From positions 2,170,001 through 2,234,000 of the forward strand of contig NZ_CP049801.1 in assembly GCF_011578045.1 (NCBI RefSeq): a DNA stretch of 64,000 nt. The letters run 5' to 3'. Within the stretch, counting starts at the first letter, position 1; every line of letters begins with the position of its first letter. The stretch comes from Acinetobacter shaoyimingii. GTDB lineage: Bacteria > Pseudomonadota > Gammaproteobacteria > Pseudomonadales > Moraxellaceae. The position numbers were made by a program, and so were the translations under genes. Shown here in pieces: positions 56,209 through 64,000 of the stretch. A model generated the notes under the pieces. It was given only the letters and a program-made list of their open reading frames with translations, did no database searches and was not told the origin of the DNA.

Positions 56209-56237
56209 TAAAAAAAAGAGCCATGATATGTGGCTCT
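56209..56237 (-). terminator. Minus-strand terminator of a possible small transcript
   Basis: AGAGCCA / TGGCTCT (56217-56223 and 56231-56237) with loop TGATATG; read on the minus strand it is followed by eight T. No annotated minus-strand gene ends here, as mhpT stops at 56656 and has its own hairpin, so the hairpin marks the end of another transcript. Without a T-tract on the plus strand it is less suited to the WYL gene. Confidence 0.65.
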
Positions 56238-56355
56238 GTATAAGACTTTTTAATATGATTCTGGAAATAATCGTGTTGTCTTCTTCTATGGCTATGGATT
56301 ACAGAACATCTGTGCCCCAAATATTCATGTAATGTTGATTTTAGGTTGATGAGGC

Positions 56356-56418
56356 TCACACCGTGCAGCATGCGAGTTCATAACCGTTATAACGTATAGA
56401 TTTCATTGTCATCATCAT
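56356..56418 (-). CDS. Candidate 20-codon micro-ORF in a possible Fur-controlled transcript
   Basis: The frame begins with three consecutive ATG codons (56418, 56415, 56412) directly after GAGGG and encodes MMMTMKSIRYNGYELACCTV. The ribosome site suits the third ATG best (about seven bases). The peptide ends in a Cys-Cys pair and has no hydrophobic helix. It lies between a Fur-box-like site and an orphan terminator on the same strand, so it could be translated from a transcript of about 200-250 bases. A second tiny frame, MNIWGTDVL, starts at about 56325. I do not recognise either. Coding status is unproven. Confidence 0.35.
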   Translation of the reverse strand: MMMTMKSIRYNGYELACCTV

Positions 56419-56470
56419 ACCCTCTGTTGTGAATGTAGATTTACTGTAGTACGGTTTTTAAACCCTGTGA

Positions 56471-56489
56471 AATAATGATAATTGCAAGC
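56471..56489. promoter_or_regulatory. Possible Fur box upstream of the micro-ORF
   Basis: AATAATGATAATTGCAAGC matches the 19-base Fur consensus GATAATGATAATCATTATC at 13 positions, with two intact NATAAT-type hexamers. On the minus strand TTGCAA within it could serve as a -35 element, although no good -10 follows at 17 bases. The rest of 56241-56612 is non-coding on both strands apart from micro-ORFs. Confidence 0.4.
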
Positions 56490-56612
56490 GTATGCTGTTT
56501 TTTGCATTAAGAATATTTATTGCATTTTTATATCTGTATTGAATAAGTTTAATTATCCAAGATTTAGCTCGTTTTTTATCCACAAAGTCTTAATTATTGA
56601 ATTTCATTTAGC

Positions 56613-56642
56613 AGAAAATGGGTAACAATGTACCCATTTTTT
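56613..56642. terminator. Hairpin terminator after the MhpT-like gene
   Basis: AAAATGGGTA / TACCCATTTT (56615-56624 and 56631-56640) with loop ACAATG; it lies 15 bases beyond the stop, with four T on the minus-strand side and six on the plus side. Confidence 0.75.
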
Positions 56643-56655
56643 GATTAAATCAGAT

Positions 56656-57858
56656 TTATTTTTTCTGCGATTTATAACGAGATAATGCCGTTACCGCCAA
56701 AGCTGACAATACAACCCCCGGCACACTGGCAATTAAAATCCCCGTTGTACCCAATCCCAAAGCTAGGATTTTCCCTGTCATTAATGGACCTGTCATTGCG
56801 CCCAAACGCCCTAAGGAAATTGCACTTCCCACCCCTGTCACTTTGCCACTTGGCTGATAGAAAATAGGTGAAATTCCATAAAGAATGGATTGACCACCCG
56901 TAGAGAAAATACCTCCCATTACCCCTGCAAAAATTAATAGTGGTACTAACTGAGCGGTAAATAAAATACAGATTGCAACCAACAGACCCGTATAAATAAT
57001 CACTGACATCTGCCAAAGTTTAAGTCGATCCAATAGGTATCCTAAACCTAATGTTCCTACTACAGCGCCAACTTGGAACATCAACATTACACTAAAGGCT
57101 TGGCTTTTTTCTAGACCTTGTTCCATAAGTAAGTTGGGTAACCAACTAATCAGGATGTAATTCACCATTAAAGTAAAAAAGAAACTGAGCCACAACGGTA
57201 AGGTTTGTTTATAGCGCTGTTGTTTAAATAAAATTTCAGTCATTCCAGGAACGACTTCATCTGATACTTTTTCAACTTTTTCTTTTATTTTATCTTTTAA
57301 TATCAACATCATAAAAGGAATAAGAATTAACGGCGTAATCCCCCCGATTAAAAATAGGGTTTGCCATTTAATGTCACTATATAAGATCGCAAGCCCAGCA
57401 ACAAAAATTGCTCCAACTGGTAAACCACAATACATCAGACTATTGAGTTTGCCTCGATTGGCTTCTGTTGCTTCATCGCCTACCACTGAAATCATGGTCG
57501 GCATAGCAGCACCTAGACCGAGACCTGTGAGAAAGCGTGCAATATATAAAATTTCTAAGTTGGGTGCGATAGCGGTGATACTAAAGAAGACACCAAAAAT
57601 GGCGATAGAGAGTATCAATACTTTCTTTTGGCCGAAATAATCTGCAATACGACCACCAAAGAATGCCCCGAATAGCATGCCAAATACACCTAGGCTAAAC
57701 ACATAGCCCATTTGCACTTGATCTAGACTAAAGGTTTCAGCAATTCCTTTCGCTGCAATACCTGGTGCTTGCAAATCAAAGCCTTCGAAAAAAGCCACCC
57801 AAAAGCATAAGAACACGGTGAGTATTTTTTGAATTTTTCCTGACTGTATTTGTGACAT
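56656..57858 (-). CDS. MhpT-like aromatic-acid/H+ symporter (MFS, AAHS family)
   Basis: A 400-residue twelve-helix MFS transporter. The first-helix motif FWVAFFEGFDLQAPGIAAKG is the AAHS signature (charged D in helix 1) and is close to MhpT, the 3-(3-hydroxyphenyl)propionate transporter. The loop 2-3 motif GGRIADYFGQKKVLIL and the later LTGLGLGAAMPTMIS and LMYCGLPVGA are intact. The likely substrate is an aromatic or hydroxyphenyl acid taken up with protons; no catabolic genes are adjacent, so it is a lone transporter. GTG at 57861 precedes ATG at 57858, which has GGGAG seven bases upstream and is preferred. Confidence 0.82.
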   Translation of the reverse strand: MSQIQSGKIQKILTVFLCFWVAFFEGFDLQAPGIAAKGIAETFSLDQVQMGYVFSLGVFGMLFGAFFGGRIADYFGQKKVLILSIAIFGVFFSITAIAPNLEILYIARFLTGLGLGAAMPTMISVVGDEATEANRGKLNSLMYCGLPVGAIFVAGLAILYSDIKWQTLFLIGGITPLILIPFMMLILKDKIKEKVEKVSDEVVPGMTEILFKQQRYKQTLPLWLSFFFTLMVNYILISWLPNLLMEQGLEKSQAFSVMLMFQVGAVVGTLGLGYLLDRLKLWQMSVIIYTGLLVAICILFTAQLVPLLIFAGVMGGIFSTGGQSILYGISPIFYQPSGKVTGVGSAISLGRLGAMTGPLMTGKILALGLGTTGILIASVPGVVLSALAVTALSRYKSQKK

Positions 57859-58132
57859 CACTTAACTCCCTGTATAGCAAACAAATTCAGACATTTATTT
57901 GAATGTGTTGGCTATTTTCAGGGCTAATGTTGTGAATAAATAGTGAGACAATGGTAGTGGTTCTAATAAGGAGTGAGTAAAAATAATAAATAAAACAATA
58001 TTAATATAATTATGACATTAAAAATCAATCACTTAATTTTCAAAGATTAAAATTATAGAACTATAGCTTTTACTTATAAAGACACTTGAAGCGGAAGAAA
58101 AAGTAAATAAAGCCTCATAAATAAAAAACCCG

Positions 58133-58159
58133 CATTACGCGGGTTTTTTATCACATCAA
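58133..58159 (-). terminator. Terminator of mnmG
   Basis: AAAAAACCCGC / GCGGGTTTTTT hairpin with loop ATTAC, five bases beyond the mnmG stop; usable in both directions. Confidence 0.92.
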
Positions 58160-58163
58160 AATC

Positions 58164-60044
58164 TTATGCAGATTTCTTCGCTTGGTTATTTTTACGAATC
58201 GTAATCATCACCAACTGAACTGCAGCAGGTGTTACACCCGGAATACGGCTTGCTTGAGCAAGTGTTTCAGGACGAACATCTTTCAACTTCAAAGTAATTT
58301 CACGAGACAAACCAGAAACAATATCATAATCAAAATCAGCAGGAATCTTGGTTTCCTCTAAACGCTTCATTTGTGCAACATCTTGATGTTGACGGTTAAT
58401 ATAACCTTCGTATTTCACCGCAATTTCAATCTGTTCACCCACAAATGCTGAAACTTCAGAACCTGTCAGTTCCGCAATTTGAGCAAAGTTGATGTTTGGA
58501 CGTTTGAGCAAATCAATCGCAGAACATTCTTTAGAAAGATCAGCACCCGTCATTTCAACAAACTTTTTACCCATTGGGTTGTTTGGCGCAGCCCAAAGAT
58601 GTTGCAGACGACCTGTTTCTTTCTCTACAGCTTCCATTTTTTCACAGTAAGCTGCCCAACGCTCATCATCCACCAAGCCCATTTCACGACCAATAGAGGT
58701 TAAACGTTGATCAGCATTGTCTTCACGAAGCATCAAACGATATTCCGCACGTGAAGTGAACATACGGTACGGTTCTTTAGTACCTAGCGTAATAAGATCA
58801 TCAACCAATACACCCATATACGCTTCATCACGTTTAGGTGTCCATTGCTCTTGATCCCAAGCACGGCGTGCAGCATTTAAGCCTGCAAGTAAACCTTGAG
58901 CACCTGCCTCTTCATAACCTGTTGTACCGTTAATTTGACCGGCAAAATACAAGTTATTAATGGCTTTGGTTTCTAAAGAAAACTTCAATGCTTGTGGGTT
59001 GAAGTAATCATACTCAATCGCATAACCCGGACGCAGAATGTGCGCATTTTCCATACCACGAATTGAGCGAACCAATTCAAACTGAACATCGAATGGTAAA
59101 GAAGTTGAAATACCATTTGGATAAAGTTCATGTGTATCTAAACCTTCAGGTTCTAAGAACACTTGATGCGAGTCTTTATCGGCAAATTTATGGATTTTAT
59201 CTTCAATCGATGGGCAGTAACGTGGACCTACACCTTCAATCACACCGGTATACATTGGCGAACGATCTAAACCACCACGAATAATCTCATGAGTACGTTC
59301 GTTGGTATGTGTGATGTAACAGTTCACTTGTTCAGGATGCATTGATGCATCACCCATAAATGACATGGTCGGTGATGGGAAATCACCTGGTTGTGGTGTC
59401 ATTACAGAGAAATCAACCGAGCGTGCATCAATACGTGGTGGTGTACCAGTTTTTAAACGACCCACCGGCAAATTCAATTCACGTAAACGAGCCGCCAATG
59501 AAATCGATGGAGGATCACCTGCACGACCACCTGATGAATTGTTTAGACCCACGTGAATCACGCCACCTAAGAATGTACCCGTCGTTAACACCACAGTTTT
59601 CGCGTCAAAGCGAATACCCATTTGTGTCACTACACCTTTAACCGTATCGCCTTCTACAATCAGGTCATCCGCTGCTTGTTGGAAAATATCCAAATTGGCT
59701 TGGTTTTCCAAAGTATGACGGATTGCTGCTTTATAACGGATACGGTCTGCTTGTGCACGTGTTGCACGTACTGCAGCACCTTTACGTGAGTTCAAAATAC
59801 GGAATTGAATACCGCCTTTATCGGCAGCCAATGCCATTGCACCGCCAAGGGCATCAATTTCACGAACTAAATGAGATTTACCAATACCACCAATGGCTGG
59901 GTTACAACTCATTTGCCCCAAAGTCTCAATGTTATGAGTTAAGAGCAAAGTCTGTCGACCCATACGTGCTGCGGCAAGTGCCGCTTCCGTACCTGCGTGA
60001 CCGCCACCGATAACAATGACATCGTAAACTTTAGGATAGTGCAT
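58164..60044 (-). CDS. mnmG: MnmG (GidA), tRNA uridine-5-carboxymethylaminomethyl modification enzyme
   Basis: FAD-dependent subunit that, with MnmE, installs the cmnm5 group on U34 of several tRNAs. 626 residues. The FAD-binding loop [16 protein letters not shown] is at the N-terminus. [20 protein letters not shown] and the [13 protein letters not shown] segment ([14 protein letters not shown]) are GidA signatures, and GYEEAAGQG-like [17 protein letters not shown] is also present. The C-terminal helical domain binds MnmE. It is monocistronic here; rsmG is not adjacent. The start is the ATG at 60044, which has a weak ribosome site. Confidence 0.97.
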   Translation of the reverse strand: MHYPKVYDVIVIGGGHAGTEAALAAARMGRQTLLLTHNIETLGQMSCNPAIGGIGKSHLVREIDALGGAMALAADKGGIQFRILNSRKGAAVRATRAQADRIRYKAAIRHTLENQANLDIFQQAADDLIVEGDTVKGVVTQMGIRFDAKTVVLTTGTFLGGVIHVGLNNSSGGRAGDPPSISLAARLRELNLPVGRLKTGTPPRIDARSVDFSVMTPQPGDFPSPTMSFMGDASMHPEQVNCYITHTNERTHEIIRGGLDRSPMYTGVIEGVGPRYCPSIEDKIHKFADKDSHQVFLEPEGLDTHELYPNGISTSLPFDVQFELVRSIRGMENAHILRPGYAIEYDYFNPQALKFSLETKAINNLYFAGQINGTTGYEEAGAQGLLAGLNAARRAWDQEQWTPKRDEAYMGVLVDDLITLGTKEPYRMFTSRAEYRLMLREDNADQRLTSIGREMGLVDDERWAAYCEKMEAVEKETGRLQHLWAAPNNPMGKKFVEMTGADLSKECSAIDLLKRPNINFAQIAELTGSEVSAFVGEQIEIAVKYEGYINRQHQDVAQMKRLEETKIPADFDYDIVSGLSREITLKLKDVRPETLAQASRIPGVTPAAVQLVMITIRKNNQAKKSA

Positions 60045-60271
60045 AGTTCAAGATACAAAAAAAAAAGACTGCATATTATAGCAAAAAAACGTGATGACAT
60101 TTAATTCTATTTCAAAAATGTCCACATAAAATTGTTAAGAACTACATGATGTGACAATTTTCCTCATTAAAATCAAACTAATTTATTTATTTTTAAAGCC
60201 ATAATCGAAATGTATTTTTACTTATCGGTTTTAGATACTCCAAAACTATTTATTTATAAAGGGATATAGCG

Positions 60272-60793
60272 ATGAAAAAAGCCATTTCAACTACTTTGTC
60301 GGTTTTAACGTTGTGCTTAATGACTGCAAGTTTTGCCAACGCAGCGCCAGCAAAAAAAGCGAAAGCAAAAGCTGAATCTGCAGGAAGCGAAACTCAGCTA
60401 CAAGTCCGTGCATGTAACAAGAAAAAAGAAGGTGATTGGGTGTCTTACGGCTATAAAGGCGTAACATTCAACGGCGTATGTAAGCCAAATGAAAGTGGTA
60501 AACTTCAGTTCACTGCACCTGCTCCTACAGGTGGTTCAGAAGTTCCAGCTGCATCTTCAGCTCCAGTAGAAACAACCACTTCAACTTCAACAGCGCCAGC
60601 AGTTGACCCTGCATCTCAGCCAGCACCAGCAGGTAGCTCAACTGAAACTGCGCCTACAAGTGATGTAGCACCTACAAGTGGCGCAGCTCCACTCGATAGC
60701 AATGCACCTGCATCAGATGCTATTCCTACACAACCTGCTCCAAGCGAAGCACCTGCTCAAGCTGATCCTGTAGAACAAGTACCAGCTCAATAA
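60272..60793 (+). CDS. Exported Ala/Pro/Thr-rich protein of unknown function
   Basis: 173 residues. The signal peptide ends at ASFANAAPAKK. A small conserved-looking part (about residues 35-80) contains two Cys (VRACNKKKEGDWVSYGYKG and NGVCKPNESGKL), likely a disulfide-stabilised beta domain. The remaining 90 residues are low-complexity, disordered and made of Ala, Pro, Ser, Thr and Asp (for example TAPTSDVAPTSGAAPLD), which would suit a cell-wall-spanning or glycosylated linker; O-glycosylation of such sequences is known in Acinetobacter but is only inferred here. AAGGGA lies about eight bases before the ATG. Confidence 0.7.
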   Translation: MKKAISTTLSVLTLCLMTASFANAAPAKKAKAKAESAGSETQLQVRACNKKKEGDWVSYGYKGVTFNGVCKPNESGKLQFTAPAPTGGSEVPAASSAPVETTTSTSTAPAVDPASQPAPAGSSTETAPTSDVAPTSGAAPLDSNAPASDAIPTQPAPSEAPAQADPVEQVPAQ

Positions 60794-60829
60794 TTAATTC
60801 TGGTCTTTATTTTTATCGTTACAGCTGTA

Positions 60830-60859
60830 ATTAAAGTGATTAGACATAATCACTTTAAT
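60830..60859. repeat. Perfect 12-bp hairpin after the Ala/Pro/Thr-rich gene
   Basis: ATTAAAGTGATT / AATCACTTTAAT (60830-60841 and 60848-60859) with loop AGACAT, followed by CCCCCTCTT rather than a T-run. A weak terminator or mRNA-stability element for the upstream gene. The rest of the 274-base gap shows no gene. Confidence 0.5.
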
Positions 60860-61067
60860 CCCCCTCTTAACTCTACTTTCTGTTTGTTATTCTTAAATAT
60901 TCAATTCTAAGTCAAACTTGATTGCTCCAGACTCTCTAAGTGAAACATCCTAAGCCAAGCATCTTAATTGTGTTGAAGTTAAAATAATGATTTCAAATTA
61001 ATCAAATAATGCATATATTTGAATCATAAAAATAAATTTTGACCAACACTTATAAGGATATTGGGTT

Positions 61068-61952
61068 ATGGATTCAGGATTGATTACCATTTTATTGCCA
61101 CTTGCACTTGCAATTATCATGGCTGGTTTGGGCTTAGAGCTCACGCCTAAAGACTTTAAACGTGTCAAACAACACCCTAAAGCTGTATTGATTGCACTAT
61201 TCTGCCAATTGGTTGTCTTGGTCGGCATTGCCTTTCTCATCTGCAAAATTTTGGCTTTACCGCCAATGCTTGCGGTTGGACTCATGCTATTAGCTGCATC
61301 CCCTGGTGGAGCAACCGCAAATTTATTTAGTTATCTCTATAAAGGTGATATTGCACTCAATATTACGTTAACTGCGATCAATGCGGTCATTGCAGCTTTT
61401 ACTTTGCCTTTAATCGTCAACTTTTCAATCGCTCATTTTGTTCAAGATTCAACTCAAATTGGGCTACAACTCAGTAAAATAATACAAGTCTTTGTGATTA
61501 TTTTAGTTCCCGTATTAATCGGGATGTTGATTCGCCATTATAAACCGCAGATTGCATCGAAACTTGAAAGACCTGTCCGAATATTTGCTGTGGTCTTTTT
61601 AGTGCTCATTATCATTGCTGCAATCATTTCAGAACGTGCCAATCTGGCGCATTACCTTGCTCATATTGGTTTAGCCACAGCGCTGTTCTGTATTGCAAGC
61701 TTAACCATTGGTTATTTTGTGCCACGTTTGTTGAAGATATCGAGCTTTCAAGCCAGAGCCTGTGCATTTGAAATTGGTATTCATAACAGTACCTTGGCTA
61801 TGACCATTGCGCTAACCATCATGCAAAGCAGTGAAGCCGCGATGCCAGCAGCCATATATTCTATTTTTATGTATATCTTTGCAGCGATATTTGGTGTTTT
61901 GATCACACGTTTCAACAAAGAACCAGCACCCGCCATAAACAACGTGTCATAG
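61068..61952 (+). CDS. Bile acid:sodium symporter (BASS/SBF) family transporter
   Basis: A 294-residue inner-membrane protein with about nine to ten helices. Family motifs are GLGLELTPKDFKR at the first loop, MLLAASPGGATANLFSYL in the core crossover helix and EIGIHNSTLAMTIAL in the second crossover helix. The two unwound helices with Asn, Gly and Pro form the sodium and substrate site. Substrates of bacterial members range over bile acids, pantoate and other organic anions; none can be assigned here. AAGGA precedes the ATG. Monocistronic, ending at a terminator. Confidence 0.87.
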   Translation: MDSGLITILLPLALAIIMAGLGLELTPKDFKRVKQHPKAVLIALFCQLVVLVGIAFLICKILALPPMLAVGLMLLAASPGGATANLFSYLYKGDIALNITLTAINAVIAAFTLPLIVNFSIAHFVQDSTQIGLQLSKIIQVFVIILVPVLIGMLIRHYKPQIASKLERPVRIFAVVFLVLIIIAAIISERANLAHYLAHIGLATALFCIASLTIGYFVPRLLKISSFQARACAFEIGIHNSTLAMTIALTIMQSSEAAMPAAIYSIFMYIFAAIFGVLITRFNKEPAPAINNVS

Positions 61953-61974
61953 TCCCTAACAGTCTATTTGCAAC

Positions 61975-62003
61975 AAAAAAGGCGTTTAAAACACGCCTTT
62001 TAC
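61975..62003 (+). terminator. Terminator of the BASS transporter gene
   Basis: AAAAGGCGT / ACGCCTTTT hairpin with a seven-base loop and T-rich tail. Confidence 0.85.
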
Positions 62004-62072
62004 TTTTTAATGAGGTGAATACAGCACGATTCCGCTACAATAGACTTTTAAAACTGAGATTAGGTATTACTG

Positions 62073-62972
62073 GTGAAGTGGTTACAAATTCATATTACTG
62101 TAGAAAAGTCACAAGTTGATTTCACTGAAACATTATTAGAGTCTTTAGGCGCAGTGAGCGTGACTTTAGATGATGCTGAAAATCAAGACTTACTTGAACC
62201 TCTACCAGGTGAAACACCACTTTGGAATAAAGTTATTGTCACTGGTATCTATGCTCAGGAAGATGACGAACACATCGATGTTGCTGCTTTAGAGACATTT
62301 ATTAAAGCTCAAATGCCAAATGCACCATTACGTAGTGAGTTCTTGGAAGATCAAGAATGGGAACGTACTTGGATGGATGCTTACGAACCGATTCAAATTG
62401 GTGAAAATTACTGGATCGTTCCAGAATGGATGGAAGCACCAGAACCAGATGCAGTAAACATTAAGCTTGATCCAGGTCTTGCATTTGGTACGGGCAACCA
62501 CGCATCTACCTTCTTATGTTTACAATGGCTGGGGCAAACTGATGTCAAAGATAAGATTGTCATTGATTATGGTTGTGGCTCAGGTATTTTAGGTGTAGCT
62601 GCCCTACTTCTTGGTGCCAAAAAAGTCTATGCAACGGATATTGACCCACAAGCTGTTTTGGCAACACAGCAAAACGCTGACCTCAATGGTGTACTCGATC
62701 GTTTATATGTAGGTTTGCCAGAAGAGTTTAACGCTGAGTTGGGCGATCAAAAAGCAGATGTATTTGTTGCCAATATTCTTGCTGGACCTTTAATGGCATT
62801 GGCTTCTGAATTTGCAACGCTGATTCAACCTGAAGGTGAATTTGCATTGGCCGGTGTGATTGAAGAGCAAGTCGAAGAAGTTTCACGTGTGTATTCAGCG
62901 TTTTTCGATGTGCAATTGGTTGAAAAACGAGATGAAAACTGGTGTCGTATTTCTGGTAAACTTAAAAAATAA
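62073..62972 (+). CDS. prmA: PrmA, ribosomal protein L11 methyltransferase (GTG start)
   Basis: Methylates several amino groups of L11 using S-adenosylmethionine. 299 residues: an N-terminal substrate-recognition domain beginning [19 protein letters not shown], the linker, then the SAM domain with [38 protein letters not shown] and the NPPF-equivalent [11 protein letters not shown]. The start is GTG at 62073 with a poor ribosome site; no ATG occurs before the conserved part. The downstream DUF3426 gene follows after 18 bases. Confidence 0.96.
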   Translation: MKWLQIHITVEKSQVDFTETLLESLGAVSVTLDDAENQDLLEPLPGETPLWNKVIVTGIYAQEDDEHIDVAALETFIKAQMPNAPLRSEFLEDQEWERTWMDAYEPIQIGENYWIVPEWMEAPEPDAVNIKLDPGLAFGTGNHASTFLCLQWLGQTDVKDKIVIDYGCGSGILGVAALLLGAKKVYATDIDPQAVLATQQNADLNGVLDRLYVGLPEEFNAELGDQKADVFVANILAGPLMALASEFATLIQPEGEFALAGVIEEQVEEVSRVYSAFFDVQLVEKRDENWCRISGKLKK

Positions 62973-62990
62973 AAGTCAGTTTAAGTATAT

Positions 62991-63854
62991 ATGAGTGATA
63001 AACAAACACGCTGTCCCCATTGTCAAACTGTATATAAAGTTTCAGTTACTCAGTTAACTGTTGCTCAGGGGATGGTGTGTTGTGCAAAATGTTCAACTCA
63101 ATTTAATGCCTTAACGTATTTAGTCAAACAACCAGAGTCTGAAGAACTTGTAAAAAAATCTACAAGTTCTTCACCCAATGATTTAAAGACCTTTCAAAAA
63201 GACATTTTTGAAGAAAAAGATATTATTGCAATTTTTGATCGTAAAATTGAAAATTCGAATATGGATTTACGCACGTATTTAAACAATTTAAATAAGTTCA
63301 ATATCGATCCTATTGCTGCATTCCCCGCGTTGAATTTATCTTCACGTTCAAAAGACCGTCAATTTGATAAAACCTCTAAACCAAGACATCCAGCATATTA
63401 TGTGGCTTGGTTCTTTGCCAATGTAGCCTTACTCTTTATATTCGTATTCCAATTGCTTTGGTTTAATCCATCACTTCTCGCCAAGTCACCTACATTAAAT
63501 GCTTTCTTTATTAATAGCTGTGCCATGTTTAATTGTGTCACCATTGATCAGCGTTATAAAAAGATGACCATTTCACATTTGAATACGGTGGCTATAGATG
63601 ATCATTCAACTGAATTTAATGGCATTTTGATCAATAACTATGAAAAGAGTTTAAATCTTCCCTTATTGAAGCTGAGCTTAATAGACAAAGGAGTGATCAA
63701 AGCATCGTACATCAAATCTTCAACTGATTATTTGGTACCGAGCTTAAATGGAATCACTCGAATTCCGACAAATAGCCCTTTTGAATTCAAATTTGCCATA
63801 AATGTATCAAAAACATCCTTCGATAATTATAAAATAGAAGTAATCCGCCCTTAA
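62991..63854 (+). CDS. Zinc-ribbon (MJ0042-type) DUF3426 membrane protein
   Basis: A 287-residue protein in three parts: an N-terminal MJ0042 zinc ribbon with two CxxC pairs (RCPHCQTVYKVSVTQL and CCAKCSTQFNAL), a charged cytoplasmic stretch to about residue 135, a single transmembrane helix (WFFANVALLFIFVFQLLWF) and a periplasmic DUF3426 domain. The function is unknown; a sensor or assembly role has been supposed from the architecture. Its place 18 bases after prmA is the usual Acinetobacter order, in which fis normally comes next. The stop is at 63854. Confidence 0.85.
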   Translation: MSDKQTRCPHCQTVYKVSVTQLTVAQGMVCCAKCSTQFNALTYLVKQPESEELVKKSTSSSPNDLKTFQKDIFEEKDIIAIFDRKIENSNMDLRTYLNNLNKFNIDPIAAFPALNLSSRSKDRQFDKTSKPRHPAYYVAWFFANVALLFIFVFQLLWFNPSLLAKSPTLNAFFINSCAMFNCVTIDQRYKKMTISHLNTVAIDDHSTEFNGILINNYEKSLNLPLLKLSLIDKGVIKASYIKSSTDYLVPSLNGITRIPTNSPFEFKFAINVSKTSFDNYKIEVIRP

Positions 63855-64000
63855 GATTGGAAAAAACTATTAAAAATTGAAAAAAAATGTAGTTTTCTTG
63901 CTCACTTTTTCTTTGAGAATGGTATCATGTGCGCCACGAAAGCTTTGCCATATCAACTTCTCGCAATATTTTTTAAAAATACAGTTCAACACATGTGCTT
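63855..64000. other. Leader of the next gene, cut by the right edge
   Basis: 146 bases without a gene. The position after the prmA/DUF3426 pair suggests fis or purH beyond the edge, but nothing in this stretch identifies it. A TATCAT at about 63923 may be a -10 element. Confidence 0.3.

Noticed and set aside
1..64000. tRNA, rRNA, CRISPR, prophage or insertion-sequence content
   Set aside because: None was seen on reading: no spaced repeats, no transposase or integrase motifs, no tRNA-like cloverleaf. A tool-based scan (tRNAscan, CRISPR finder, ISfinder) would be decisive.

Overview
The window is an AT-rich gammaproteobacterial chromosome segment that almost certainly comes from Acinetobacter (Moraxellaceae). 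The reasons are the run rpsF-rpsR-rplI-dnaB-alr, a BLUF photoreceptor whose key residues fall at the numbers known for Acinetobacter BlsA, an intact pgaABCD operon, a cyoABCDE terminal oxidase, and a TamA with a very long low-complexity extension. It looks like core chromosome. I found no insertion sequence, prophage, CRISPR array, tRNA or rRNA.

Layout. 1-5.6 kb, minus strand: tamB (cut by the left edge) and tamA. 5.8-7.7 kb, plus strand: an LplT-like MFS transporter coupled to coq7. 7.8-13.8 kb, minus strand: a DUF2799 lipoprotein, a MaoC-fold protein, folK/folB overlapping, an AarF/ABC1 kinase-like protein, a MoeB/ThiF-type adenylyltransferase and an SDR dehydrogenase. 14.2-16.0 kb: a sulfonate-type ABC binding protein and permease with no ATPase gene beside them. 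16.3-18.2 kb, minus strand: prfA-prmC. 18.6-23.5 kb, plus strand: two paralogous glycine-zipper proteins, a luciferase-like oxidoreductase, yiaA, a ferritin-like di-iron protein and a reduced FMO/BVMO-like gene. 24.0-30.0 kb, minus strand: pgaABCD for poly-N-acetylglucosamine biofilm polysaccharide, followed by 1.3 kb of AT-rich DNA without a convincing gene. 31.3-34.7 kb: divergent ppsR/ppsA. 34.8-40.7 kb: a GYF/RDD membrane protein, then cyoABCDE. 40.8-43.7 kb: a two-gene exported pair (repeat protein plus DUF3142). 43.8-45.8 kb: a prolyl oligopeptidase. 46.1-50.6 kb: rpsF-rpsR-rplI, dnaB, a small exported protein and alr. 50.7-56.2 kb: a BLUF protein, the four-gene Anbu operon (proteasome homologue, transglutaminase, alpha-E, ATP-grasp) and a divergent WYL regulator. 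56.7-63.9 kb: an MhpT-like transporter, mnmG, an exported Ala/Pro/Thr-rich protein, a BASS-family transporter, prmA and a zinc-ribbon DUF3426 protein.

Functional groups. Envelope biogenesis is represented by TamAB, the LplT-like transporter and the Pga machinery. Respiration and quinone metabolism are represented by Coq7 and Cyo. Translation is represented by RF1 with its methyltransferase PrmC, the S6/S18/L9 operon, PrmA and MnmG. The least explained parts are the Anbu operon, the DUF3142 pair, the FMO remnant beside the ferritin-like protein, and several structured non-coding elements. These are a terminator-like hairpin in the ppsA leader, a long hairpin in the cyoA leader, an S6:S18-type leader before rpsF, a three-stem inverted-repeat element at 23.8 kb, and a possible Fur-controlled small transcript with a 20-codon ORF at 56.2-56.5 kb. 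All motif and hairpin calls were made by eye.
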